From Bin87 sp965203195 (GTDB lineage: Bacteria > Chloroflexota > Dehalococcoidia > Lucifugimonadales > UBA3495): DNA of 64,000 bases. The notes beneath the pieces are model-generated. The model was given only the letters and a program-made list of their open reading frames with translations, had not been told where the DNA came from and ran no database searches. The stretch spans positions 1,178,001 to 1,242,000 of the forward strand of contig OZ241860.1 of NCBI GenBank assembly GCA_965203195.1, written 5' to 3'. The position numbers and the translations under genes are program-made. Of this stretch, positions 33,462 through 41,621 are shown in pieces (within the stretch, counting starts at the first letter, position 1; each line of letters opens with the position of its first letter).

Positions 33462-33653
33462 TCAATGCGGCATCCCGCGGCGGGTCCACATCGCGGCGCC
33501 CCACCCGCCGAGGACGAACACGATGGTATAGAAAATTTCGTGCGCCGGCCAGGGTATGACCAGCGTCCAGAGCAGTGCCCACAGGAATGCGGTCAGGAAA
33601 CCACAGAACAGGCCCACGATAATCGGAATGATGTACAGTCGCATTTTATGCAT
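33462..33653 (-). CDS. Array two-helix membrane protein (63 aa), divergent
   Basis: MHKMRLYIIPIIVGLFCGFL, LLWTLVIPWPAHEIFYTIVFVLGGWGAAMWTRRGMPH. The MHK start matches the + strand copy at 24959. It starts one base after the stop of the one-helix gene at 33655. Confidence 0.65.
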   Translation of the reverse strand: MHKMRLYIIPIIVGLFCGFLTAFLWALLWTLVIPWPAHEIFYTIVFVLGGWGAAMWTRRGMPH

Positions 33654-33654
33654 T

Positions 33655-33966
33655 TCAAGCCTCATTCTGGTCGGCATTCCGGCAACGCAACGGCCGTCGG
33701 CGCGCAGACCTGCCTCCCCGTCGCCTGACGGCTGCCCTGCTGCGGGTGTGCCGCGTACAGCAGTTCACATTATTTATGATTGTTATCCCGGCCTTGGGGC
33801 AGCCCGTACCGGATTCGTCGCCAGGTTTAGGCGGCTGACGGGCGCCAGTTGTGGTGCGCGCATCATTAGAACGCGTACCAAGGATAACAACTAGGATCAG
33901 GTACACGATAGCTTCAATAATCCGCGGGGTCACCACGCCGGACAAGGTTTCAAGTATGTTTTCCAA
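33655..33966 (-). CDS. Array one-helix protein (103 aa), TTG start
   Basis: TTG 33966 follows cgAAGGAGctaaaa. Product begins LENILETLSGVVTPRII (first residue read as Met), membrane helix IVYLILVVILGTRS, then PKPGDESGTGCPKAGITIINN and a basic end. It has an extra roughly 9-residue insert in the tail compared with its relatives. Confidence 0.6.
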   Translation of the reverse strand: MENILETLSGVVTPRIIEAIVYLILVVILGTRSNDARTTTGARQPPKPGDESGTGCPKAGITIINNVNCCTRHTRSRAAVRRRGGRSARRRPLRCRNADQNEA

Positions 33967-34047
33967 TTTTAGCTCCTTCGTGCGCTCGCGGTGATACCGC
34001 TGCTATGGGATTACGGCGGCGGCCGGCGCCGCTGCTTGCTGACAGCT

Positions 34048-34076
34048 ATTTTAGCCAGCGGAAACCGCATTGTAAA
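34048..34076 (-). promoter_or_regulatory. Conserved promoter of the one-helix gene
   Basis: TTTACA (34076-34071), 17 bp, TAAAAT (34053-34048) on the - strand. Confidence 0.75.
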
Positions 34077-34288
34077 GGGGCAAAATAGCTCGCGTCGCGC
34101 CGCCCGGTTCGCATCGGGTTGGGCGGCTATATTGCCGGCAATAGCAATAGCGCCGCGCTGGCCGGCCGTAGCGTCTAGACCACGGCCGGCCAGCAGCCGG
34201 CCTTATTGCCCCAATGCGGCATTCCGGCGACGCGATGGCCGTCGGCGCGCAGAATTGCCTTTCCGGCGCCGGGCGATTTTGCGGCGGC

Positions 34289-34331
34289 GCGGTATGCGGT
34301 ATGCAGTATGCGGTATGATATAGTGTATAAT
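34289..34331 (+). promoter_or_regulatory. PaREP1 promoter with four 7-bp repeats
   Basis: gcggtat-gcggtat-gcagtat-gcggtat then gatatagtg and TATAAT at 34326-34331. This is the longest repeat tract in the array. Confidence 0.6.
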
Positions 34332-34373
34332 GCCGGTTCCGCAACCACAACGCTTTGTTTTTGAGGCAGCTAA

Positions 34374-34889
34374 ATGACTACCACTACCGCCACTGCCAAG
34401 TCCGCCTGGCCCCTCCCCGCGCCGGACACTGCCGCCGCCGTGGCCAGCGGCCTGGCCGCCGCCAACGACCGGCCCAACCCCGAGCTTGACGCCAGCTGCT
34501 CCGCGCAGAAGTACGCCGGCATGGCCCAGGATTTCCGCGCCAGCGCCTGGGAACATCTGGACAAAGGCGACCTTCCCCAGGCGTCCAATAAGGCGTGGGG
34601 ACTGGTTGCCGAGACCGTCAAGGCTATCAGCGCCTACCACGGCGGCATCATCCACGGCCACCGGGGCATCTGGCAGGTAGTGTACGAGCTGGCGCGGCTG
34701 GTTGGCGACTCCGGTGATATGGAAACCCGGCGCTGGATTACCAACTCCTTCCGCGTTGCCCGCAGCCTGCATTCCAACTTCTACGAGAATAGGGACCCCG
34801 AATATGATGTCCTGGCCGGGCTGATACTCTGCGAGGAGCTTTCGGAACGGCTTTACCAACTGTTCGGGCCGGGCGGGCGTAGCCCCTAG
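34374..34889 (+). CDS. PaREP1/HEPN-like protein, array copy i (171 aa)
   Basis: Complete copy (MTTTTATAKSAWPLPAPD, SNKAWGLVAETVKAI, GHRGIWQVVYELARL, LHSNFYENRDPEYDVLAG, EELSERLYQLF). It converges on the membrane gene at 34930-35121 and has its own promoter. Confidence 0.7.
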   Translation: MTTTTATAKSAWPLPAPDTAAAVASGLAAANDRPNPELDASCSAQKYAGMAQDFRASAWEHLDKGDLPQASNKAWGLVAETVKAISAYHGGIIHGHRGIWQVVYELARLVGDSGDMETRRWITNSFRVARSLHSNFYENRDPEYDVLAGLILCEELSERLYQLFGPGGRSP

Positions 34890-34929
34890 CCCCCTGGCCG
34901 GCCAGCGAGCCAGCAGCCGGCGGCCGGCC

Positions 34930-35121
34930 TCATCTGCTCCAACGCAGCATCCCGTTCACGGTCCAGACGCCGGCGCCGAACCCGCCGAGGACAGCCACGA
35001 TGCTAGAGAAAATTTCGTGCGCCGGCCAGGGTATGACCACCGTCCAGAACAGGACCCACAGGAATGCGGCAAGGAGACCGCAGATCAGGCCCATGATAAT
35101 CGGAATGACGTACAGTTGCAT
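34930..35121 (-). CDS. Array two-helix membrane protein (63 aa)
   Basis: MQLYVIPIIMGLICGLLAAF, LFWTVVIPWPAHEIFSSIVAVLGGFGAGVWTVNGM, differing from the 28340 copy by one residue in this stretch. It is divergent from the last PaREP1 gene across 170 bp and has no one-helix gene in front. Confidence 0.65.
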   Translation of the reverse strand: MQLYVIPIIMGLICGLLAAFLWVLFWTVVIPWPAHEIFSSIVAVLGGFGAGVWTVNGMLRWSR

Positions 35122-35215
35122 TTCACACCTCGTTCCGGTCAGCGCTCCGGCAACGCAACGGCCGGCGGCGCGCAAAATTGCCTTTCCGTCCGTCGGGCGG
35201 TTTTCCGGCTGCGGC

Positions 35216-35249
35216 GCGGTATGCAGTATGCGGTATGATAGTGTATAAT
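35216..35249 (+). promoter_or_regulatory. PaREP1 promoter with 7-bp repeat
   Basis: gcggtat-gcagtat-gcggtat, gatagtg, TATAAT at 35244-35249. Confidence 0.6.
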
Positions 35250-35291
35250 GGCAATTCCGCAACCACAACGCTTTGCTTTGAGGCATTCAAA

Positions 35292-35813
35292 ATGACTACC
35301 GCTACCGCCAACGCCAACGTTCCCTACCCCGATCAGGACACTGCCGCCGCCGTTACCCGCGCTTTGGCCGCCGCCCGCGACCGCCCCAACCCGGACCTGG
35401 ACGCCAGCCGATCCGCTCAAAAATACGCCAGCATGGCCCAGAATTTCCGCGCCAGCGCCTGGGAACACCTGGCCCAGGGCGACCTGGCCCAGGCGTCCAA
35501 CAAGGCGTGGGGGGTGGTGGCCGAAACCGTCAAGGCCATCAGCGCCCACCACGGCGGCATCATTCACGCCCATCGTTCCATCTGGATGGTGACCACCGAG
35601 CTGGCCCGGCTGACCGGCAGCGCCGGCGATATGGCGACACAGGAATGGATTATTAACGCCTTTGGCATCGCCCGGCTGCTTCATGCCAACTTCTACGAGG
35701 ACGGTTCCACCGCGGATGACGTGCGCGCCGGCCTGCGGCTGTGCGAGGAGCTTTCGCGGCGGCTTTACGAACTTTTCTGGCCCGAGGGGGCGCCGCCGGA
35801 TGACGCCCGTTAG
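35292..35813 (+). CDS. PaREP1/HEPN-like protein, array copy j (173 aa), divergent
   Basis: Complete copy and the most divergent (VPYPDQDTAAAVTRALAAARDRPNPDLDASRSAQKYASMAQNF, HLAQGDLAQASNKAWGVVAETVKAI, AHHGGIIHAHRSIW, LHANFYEDGSTADDVRAG, LFWPEGAPPDDAR). Its C-terminus matches the inverted pseudogene at 25214. Together these two represent an older subtype at the array edges, with the more uniform copies between them. Confidence 0.7.
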   Translation: MTTATANANVPYPDQDTAAAVTRALAAARDRPNPDLDASRSAQKYASMAQNFRASAWEHLAQGDLAQASNKAWGVVAETVKAISAHHGGIIHAHRSIWMVTTELARLTGSAGDMATQEWIINAFGIARLLHANFYEDGSTADDVRAGLRLCEELSRRLYELFWPEGAPPDDAR

Positions 35814-35884
35814 CACCGCCAGCACTGGCCGGCCGTAGCGTCTAGACCACGGCCGGCAGCCGGCCTTATTGCCCCAATTCGGCA

Positions 35885-36199
35885 TTACCGGCGACGCGCC
35901 GACCTCTGGCGTCCTGACCGGACTCGCCGGCGCCGGTCGGTTTTCCCGCTGTGAGTGCACGGCGGGTGACAATGCTCATTGCATATGTTGTAGTTGTATA
36001 TGTTGTTTATGTTTATGTTTATGTTTGTTATCCCTGCATTGGGGCAGTCCGTACCGGATTTATCGCCGGATTTAGGAGGGGGACGGGTGCCGATTTTAGA
36101 GCGCACATAGCGAATAGCAGCTAGGGCTAGGTTAAGGGCAAATTTAATCATCTGGTAGAGGGCTAGCAGATAGGATAGGGTTTCAATTGGGCTCTCCAT
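35885..36199 (-). CDS. Array one-helix protein (104 aa), terminal copy
   Basis: ATG 36199 follows aaggagaaaaa. MESPIETLSYLLALYQMIKF, hydrophobic helix ALNLALAAIRYVRSK, then PPPKSGDKSGTDCPNAGIT and an Asn/Ile-rich low-complexity stretch (ININININNIYNYN) from a 6-bp-type repeat (tatgtt) in the DNA at 35988-36020, and a Cys/His-containing tail. No two-helix gene follows it. It marks the right end of the array. Confidence 0.55.
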   Translation of the reverse strand: MESPIETLSYLLALYQMIKFALNLALAAIRYVRSKIGTRPPPKSGDKSGTDCPNAGITNINININNIYNYNICNEHCHPPCTHSGKTDRRRRVRSGRQRSARRR

Positions 36200-36656
36200 T
36201 TTTTCTCCTTTTGACGGGCACTCCCGCTGATGACACTACCTCGAAATGGCGGCACTGAAGCCAGCACCGGGCCGGGCGCGCCACCGACCATCGGCCGGCG
36301 CCGCTACCTGCCTACGCAGTTTAACATGGCGGATGCCTTTTTGCAAGTCCTATTTTGCTTTTGCTGGTCATCCGAGGCTGCCGTCCTCGCGCCGCGCCGC
36401 CAGGTTCGCATTTGGGTTGGGCGGCTGTATTGCCGGCAATAGCAATGGCAATAGCGCGGCCGGCGCCCCCTGAAAAGCCCCAACTACGCCGGCGCGCGCT
36501 ATTGCCGGCTTTTGGGCGCGGGTTGTATAATGGCGGCGCTCGAGGCGCGGGCTTTGCGCGCCGCGCCCCCGGCCCGGCGCCCTGGGGACAGATTGCGCGC
36601 CTCTTTTGACTTCCGAACATACCGCACCGCACAGAACAGAACGGGGCCGAATTGTT
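36200..36656. other. Intergenic region right of the array
   Basis: No gene supported. It contains a degenerate copy of the gcaatagcaatagcgc stretch also found near 30322 and 34138 and a promoter at 36502-36531. Confidence 0.5.
36502..36531 (+). promoter_or_regulatory. Promoter of the large surface protein gene
   Basis: TTGCCG at 36502-36507, 18-bp spacer, TATAAT at 36526-36531. Confidence 0.5.
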
Positions 36657-39600
36657 ATGCCGTACCTGAACCGCAACCGCAACCGCCGCCGCGCCGACCT
36701 ACCCGCTGCCGCTGCCCCCGACCTGGGGGGCGGTGGCGGCCGCAACCGCAGCAGCAGCAGCAGCAAAATGACGCCCCGCCGCCGACTGGCGGCTCTGACT
36801 CTGCGCTTCACGGCGCTGGCGCTGCTGGCGGCGGCCGTGGCCGTGGCCGGCATCGTCGCCAGCGGGATGCCGGGCGGCGGCGGCAGTAGCGATGGCCGCG
36901 GCGGCGGGCTGCTGCCGGGCATCGGCGGCTTTGGCGGCGGCGGCGGGGGCGTTGGGGTGGCGCACGCTCAGACGGGCGGGGACTATGACGACGACAACGA
37001 CGGGCTGATCGAGGTCCGCAACCTGGCGCAGCTGGACGCTATTCGCTACGACCTGAACGGGGACGGGATGCGCGGCGCCGTGTCCGCCAGCGACTGGGCG
37101 CGGTACACCGCCGCCTTCCCCAACGCCGTGTCCGGCATGGGCTGCCCCCAAGCCGGCTGCACGGGCTACGAACTGCGCAACAGCCTGGACTTCGACACCA
37201 ACGGCAACGGACAGGCCGACAGCGGCGACGCCTACTGGAACGGCGGCCAAGGCTGGGCGAGCATCGGCGGGTTCACATTTGCCGACTTTGCCCCACTGAA
37301 CACAACCGGCACCTACACCGCCACTTTTGACGGCAACAAGGACGACGGATACAGCATCTCCAACCTGTACATCAACCGCGCCTTTGCCGACGTTTCCGCT
37401 GCCACCACTTTTCCATACAGCGCGATCAGCCTGTTCACCAGAGTCGCCGGAAACAACGGCGTTCTGCGCGATGTGCGCATAGTGAACCCGAACATCACCG
37501 TCAGGCGCTCCGGCACGTCGGCACGCCCCCATGCTATCGGGGTCGGAGCCTTGTCGGGGTTCCTTGGCACCGGCGCCACGGTTACCGGCATCGCGGTTGA
37601 GGGCGGCGAAGTGAACTATACCCAGGGCACGGGCCAAAGCTCCGAAGGGCTGGTCGGCTGTATGACGGGACGAGCCACTTCTTTTGGCAGTGGCACCACC
37701 ATCACCATCAGCGCCAGCTACGCCACTTGCGCGGTGAACTACACTTCGCCCCTGGTCGATTCCCCGCCCCTGGCGGTTTCCCCCCCTGACAGGGATAGCA
37801 ATAACGGCACTGTCGGCGGCTTGCTGGGCGCCGCAGTCGGGTCTTCCTCTGGCGTGGTCAATATCAATACCAGCTACGCCACCGGAGATATTACCTGTAG
37901 CGACCTGGGCAAGAAAACCTGTGGCGGCCTGGTCGGGGAGGCCGGGGGCGGAACTATGCGTTCCAACTACGCCACCGGGAATGTGGTCAACCAGGCCTAC
38001 TATGCGCCTACCGGTGCGACCGCCTGCAATTCTGCTGCATTTCAGTACGCCTCCCATACGGGCGCACTGTTCGGGAAAATTTCAGTCGGGTCAATCGTGG
38101 ACAGCTACGCCACGGGCCGCGTTACCAGCCGTTTTGGGGATGTATTCTGTCCCTTCACCGCACTCGGCGGACTGGTGGGCAATGCCTCCGCCGGTGATGC
38201 GCGTGATCCTGGCGTTATCACCAACAGTTACTGGGACAGCGACACCACCGGCCTCGGTTTCATTGGCGCGGGCCGGCCCACCGGAACCACGAGCGCCGTC
38301 AGGGCTGCCAGTGGCGGCCGGAGCACCGCCGGGGCCCGAACCACCACGGCGCTGAAAACGCCCACCGGGTATGCAGCTCCCTCCTCCGGCAACCCCTATG
38401 CGAACTGGAACTGGGATGTGGACGGCGTATCGGGCAACGATAACCCGTGGCACTTCGGGACGAGCAGCGAGTATCCGGTCTTGCAGTACCGCGACATTAC
38501 GGTGGGGCAGCAGCGGCTGACGGCCGAGGCGGGCGACCGCCAGGAGGCTTTTTCGGGGCAGCCGGTGACCCTGTCGGGCAGCGGCGGCCTGGTGCCGGGC
38601 TTCGGGGTACTGGACACTGGGGAAAGTCTCACCTATGCCTGGACGCAGACCGGCGACCCGCCGCCCGCGCAGCAGGTAACGCTGTCCGGGGCCAGTACGG
38701 CCCGGGCCACTTTCACGGCGCCCACGGGTCTTACGGAGGACACCACGCTGGAGTTCACGCTGACGGTGGGCCGGAGCAGCACGGCGGCGACTTACACGGT
38801 TACGGATACGGTGGCGGTGCGGGTGCAGGCGGTGCTGCCCAACCAGCTGCTGTCGCTGGGGCTGACGGATGCGGAGGGGGATGCGGTGGGATTGGCGCCG
38901 GCGTTCGTCAGTTCCACTTACACTTACGACGCCAGCGTGGCCAACCAGATTGGCAGCGTGACGCTGACGCCGGTGGCGCTGGACAATACTGCGGTGACGG
39001 TGAACGGGGCGGCGGCGGCCAGCGGGTCGGGTGTGGAGGTGCCGCTGAAGTACCGGGGCAACGAGATTGTGATTGTGGTGACGCCGCCGGGTCTGGAGGC
39101 CGACGACGGCGCTGATGGCAACGGGGATAGCAACGGGGATAGCAACGGGGACGATGCCGAGGAGGCGACGCCGTGTGATGAGGAGAATGTGGGGGGCAAG
39201 GCGTGCACCTACACGGTGACGGTGCGGCGGGCGGTGCCGCCGCGTCTGGCCTTTAGCGCCCGCAGTCTGACCATAGACGAGGGCGGCGCTGGCACCTACA
39301 CGGTGGAGCTGGACACGCGCATTCTCACGGGGGCGGTGACCATTGCCATCACTACGGACAACCCTGCGGTGACGGTGTCGCCTGCGGAGGTGACGCTGAA
39401 GCCGCTGGATCTGGCGCCGCGCACGATTACCGTAACGGCGGCGGCGGATGATGACCGGGATGATGAAAATGTGGTCATCACGCACACGGCCAACGGGGCG
39501 CACTACTATGATGTCATCGCTACCGTAGGCGTGACCGTGAATGACACCACGGCGCCGCCGCCGGAGCCGGCGGTGACGGCGTCGGTGGCGACGCTGGAGC

Positions 39601-40913
39601 TGCGGGAAGGGGGCAGCGGGCGGTACACGGTGGCGCTGGCGGCGGCGCCGGCGGGGGCGGTGTCGGTGGCGATCGCCAGCGACAACGGGGATGTGACGGC
39701 AATGCCGGCGGCGCTGGCGTTCACGGCGGACAACTGGGACACGGGGCAGTGGGTGACGGTCAGCGCGGCGGCGGACAACGACGCGGCGCCGGATACGGCC
39801 ACGCTGACGCACACGGCGTCGGGCGGGGGGTATGATGAGGCGGCGGCGGCGCGGGTGCGGGTGTCGGTTACGGATGACGACCGGGCCGGGCTGATGATTG
39901 CGCCGGATGAGGTGGCGATTACGGAGAACGGGTCGGGGGCGTTCCGGGTGACGCTGGGCACGCAGCCCACGGCGCAGGTAACCGTAGCCATTGCCAGCGA
40001 CAACGGGGATGTGAGCGTGCGCCCGGCGGCGCTGGTCTTTACGGCGGGGAACTGGGACACGGGGCAGTCGGTTACGGTGAGCGCCCGGGTGGATCAGGGC
40101 GGCGGGGACGAGCTGGCCACGGTGCGGCTGACGGCGTCGGGCGGCGGTTACGACGGGCTGCGGGGGAATGTGCTGGTGTCGGTGGACGACCGGCTGGCGC
40201 CGGTGATTACCACCACGCGTCCGGGAGCGCCGGCGGGGGTCAGCGTGTACGGGCCGGCGGGCAGCGGGGCGCGGGCCACGGTGGCGGCGGCGGGCATGGA
40301 TACGCCCACGATGGCCACGGGGGCCGGGTTCGGCATCGGGCCGGCGGTGGGGGTAGCGGTGACGCGGGGGCCGGCCGGCGGGCTGGAGGTTTGCCTGCCG
40401 GTGGCGGACGCCTTGCGGATGCAGGCTGATGCGGCGACGACGGATGCGGCGGCGGTTTTGACGCTGCTGCGGTCGATTGGCGGCGGGGCCTGGGCGGAGC
40501 TGGCGGGGGCGCGGGATCTGGGAGACCGGGTGTGCGCGGGCGGCGTAACGGGCGCTGCCAGCTATGCGGCGGGGTACGCGCTGAAGCCGGGGACGGTGCT
40601 GGATCTGGCGGCGTCGGCGCCGGCCGACGCGCCGGGTACGATTGAGTTGACCTGGACGCCGCCGGCGGCGGGTACTTCGCAGGTGGCGGTGGTGGTCAAC
40701 GCTGCCGACGACACGGATTACTGCCTGGAGACGCTGGCGGGGCTGGGGGCTTCCCGGTACAGCTGCGCGGATCGGACGGCGGGGCAGACCTATGTGGCGC
40801 TGCTGATTGTGCTGCTGCCGGATGGGGGTTACACGCTGGCGAACATAGTGCGGTTTGAGCTGCCGGCGGGGTCGGCGCCGCCGCCGGTGGCGCCGCCGGC
40901 GCCCAGCCAATAG
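36657..40913 (+). CDS. Large secreted beta-sandwich repeat protein
   Basis: A 1418-residue protein. After a basic N-terminus comes a signal-type helix (FTALALLAAAVAVAGIVASG); ATG 36768 is an alternative start closer to it. Next come Asp-rich EF-hand-like motifs (DYDDDNDGLIEV, DLNGDGMRG, DTNGNGQADSGD), GLUG-like repeats (GGLVGEAGGGTMRSNYATGNV), an Ig-like segment, a cadherin-like beta-sandwich domain (NQLLSLGLTDAEG to YTVTVRR), then three Calx-beta-like repeats (SLTIDEGGAGTYTV, TLELREGGSGRYTV, EVAITENGSGAFRV) and a C-terminal domain. Probably an adhesin or surface protein. No anchor or autotransporter barrel is seen. Confidence 0.7.
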   Translation: MPYLNRNRNRRRADLPAAAAPDLGGGGGRNRSSSSSKMTPRRRLAALTLRFTALALLAAAVAVAGIVASGMPGGGGSSDGRGGGLLPGIGGFGGGGGGVGVAHAQTGGDYDDDNDGLIEVRNLAQLDAIRYDLNGDGMRGAVSASDWARYTAAFPNAVSGMGCPQAGCTGYELRNSLDFDTNGNGQADSGDAYWNGGQGWASIGGFTFADFAPLNTTGTYTATFDGNKDDGYSISNLYINRAFADVSAATTFPYSAISLFTRVAGNNGVLRDVRIVNPNITVRRSGTSARPHAIGVGALSGFLGTGATVTGIAVEGGEVNYTQGTGQSSEGLVGCMTGRATSFGSGTTITISASYATCAVNYTSPLVDSPPLAVSPPDRDSNNGTVGGLLGAAVGSSSGVVNINTSYATGDITCSDLGKKTCGGLVGEAGGGTMRSNYATGNVVNQAYYAPTGATACNSAAFQYASHTGALFGKISVGSIVDSYATGRVTSRFGDVFCPFTALGGLVGNASAGDARDPGVITNSYWDSDTTGLGFIGAGRPTGTTSAVRAASGGRSTAGARTTTALKTPTGYAAPSSGNPYANWNWDVDGVSGNDNPWHFGTSSEYPVLQYRDITVGQQRLTAEAGDRQEAFSGQPVTLSGSGGLVPGFGVLDTGESLTYAWTQTGDPPPAQQVTLSGASTARATFTAPTGLTEDTTLEFTLTVGRSSTAATYTVTDTVAVRVQAVLPNQLLSLGLTDAEGDAVGLAPAFVSSTYTYDASVANQIGSVTLTPVALDNTAVTVNGAAAASGSGVEVPLKYRGNEIVIVVTPPGLEADDGADGNGDSNGDSNGDDAEEATPCDEENVGGKACTYTVTVRRAVPPRLAFSARSLTIDEGGAGTYTVELDTRILTGAVTIAITTDNPAVTVSPAEVTLKPLDLAPRTITVTAAADDDRDDENVVITHTANGAHYYDVIATVGVTVNDTTAPPPEPAVTASVATLELREGGSGRYTVALAAAPAGAVSVAIASDNGDVTAMPAALAFTADNWDTGQWVTVSAAADNDAAPDTATLTHTASGGGYDEAAAARVRVSVTDDDRAGLMIAPDEVAITENGSGAFRVTLGTQPTAQVTVAIASDNGDVSVRPAALVFTAGNWDTGQSVTVSARVDQGGGDELATVRLTASGGGYDGLRGNVLVSVDDRLAPVITTTRPGAPAGVSVYGPAGSGARATVAAAGMDTPTMATGAGFGIGPAVGVAVTRGPAGGLEVCLPVADALRMQADAATTDAAAVLTLLRSIGGGAWAELAGARDLGDRVCAGGVTGAASYAAGYALKPGTVLDLAASAPADAPGTIELTWTPPAAGTSQVAVVVNAADDTDYCLETLAGLGASRYSCADRTAGQTYVALLIVLLPDGGYTLANIVRFELPAGSAPPPVAPPAPSQ

Positions 40914-40960
40914 TTCCGTCAGCCGGTAGTTTGGCGGCCAACAGAAAGGCCGGGCAACAG

Positions 40961-40999
40961 AAAGGCCGGGCTGCGGTTTAGCGCCGCAGCCCGGCTTTT
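40961..40999. terminator. Bidirectional terminator
   Basis: aaaggccgggctgcgg (40961-40976) pairs with ccgcagcccggctttt (40984-40999), with A-run and T-run on the two sides. It separates the large + strand gene from the convergent peroxiredoxin gene. Confidence 0.8.
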
Positions 41000-41024
41000 G
41001 CTTTGGCTGGCTTGCCGGCGGGGG

Positions 41025-41498
41025 CTAACCCAGGGCGGCTACCGCCGCTTGCACCTCGGCGTAATCCGGTTCCACGCCGGGGGATTCGGCGACCCAGTGG
41101 TAGCGGACGATGCCTTCGGCGTCGATGACGGTGACGGCGCGCTTGGCGGCGATGTAGCCATCCATGCCGGCCAGTCCGGGGAGGGCTACGTCGTAGGCGT
41201 TGACGACCTGGCGGTTGTAGTCGCTGAGGAAGGTGTAGGATACATTGTTGGCGGATTTCCAGGCGGCCTGGGCGAAGGGGGGGTCCACGGTGATGCCGAT
41301 GATTTCGGCGTTGAGTTCGGTGAACTGGTCAATGCGGTCGCGGAGGGCGCACATTTCGGTGGTGCAGACGCCGGTGAAGGCGCCGGGGAAGAAGGCGAGG
41401 ACTACGTTTTTGCCGCGGTAGTCGGCCAGGCGGCGCTGCTGGGCGGGGGTTTCGTGGAGGGTGAAGTCGGGGGCGGGCTGCCCTACGGTGATGGCCAT
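41025..41498 (-). CDS. Peroxiredoxin (AhpC/TSA, AhpE/BCP-like)
   Basis: The 157-residue protein has VGQPAPDFTL, the peroxidatic motif PGAFTGVCTTEMCALRD (Cys in the VCTTE context, with a second Cys four residues later) and GITVDPPFAQ. It reduces peroxides with a thiol cofactor. ATG 41498 is preceded by tggaggttcc. It stands alone, with its own strand context and a terminator behind it. Confidence 0.85.
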   Translation of the reverse strand: MAITVGQPAPDFTLHETPAQQRRLADYRGKNVVLAFFPGAFTGVCTTEMCALRDRIDQFTELNAEIIGITVDPPFAQAAWKSANNVSYTFLSDYNRQVVNAYDVALPGLAGMDGYIAAKRAVTVIDAEGIVRYHWVAESPGVEPDYAEVQAAVAALG

Positions 41499-41621
41499 AG
41501 TGAAGGAACCTCCAGGGGTGGGGGGAAGGGGGGTTGGGCCGGCGGCGCGTGGCGCCGGGGCCGGGGTTATGTTAGCACAGATTCCGTTGCCGTTCTGCCC
41601 GGCGCGGTCAGTCCGGCGCGG

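Larger units (their letters stand above)
24801..36200. repeat. Amplified PaREP1 / small membrane protein array
   Basis: About 11 kb in which one cassette recurs: a PaREP1/HEPN-like gene on + (10 copies counting one inverted pseudogene), a 60-63-residue two-helix protein gene (eight here plus one fragment at 21689) mostly on -, and a roughly 100-residue one-helix protein gene on - (four). Copies share long near-identical DNA, including promoters and 3' regions (gccggccagcgagccagcag). Order changes, nonsense mutations and IS insertions show repeated unequal recombination. Confidence 0.85.

Noticed and set aside
24801..36200. CRISPR array
   Set aside because: The repeats are hundreds of bases long and code for proteins; there are no short direct repeats with unique spacers and no cas genes.
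38091..40910. 939-residue - strand open frame
   Set aside because: It is antisense to the secreted protein gene; the composition is almost only Arg, His and Pro.
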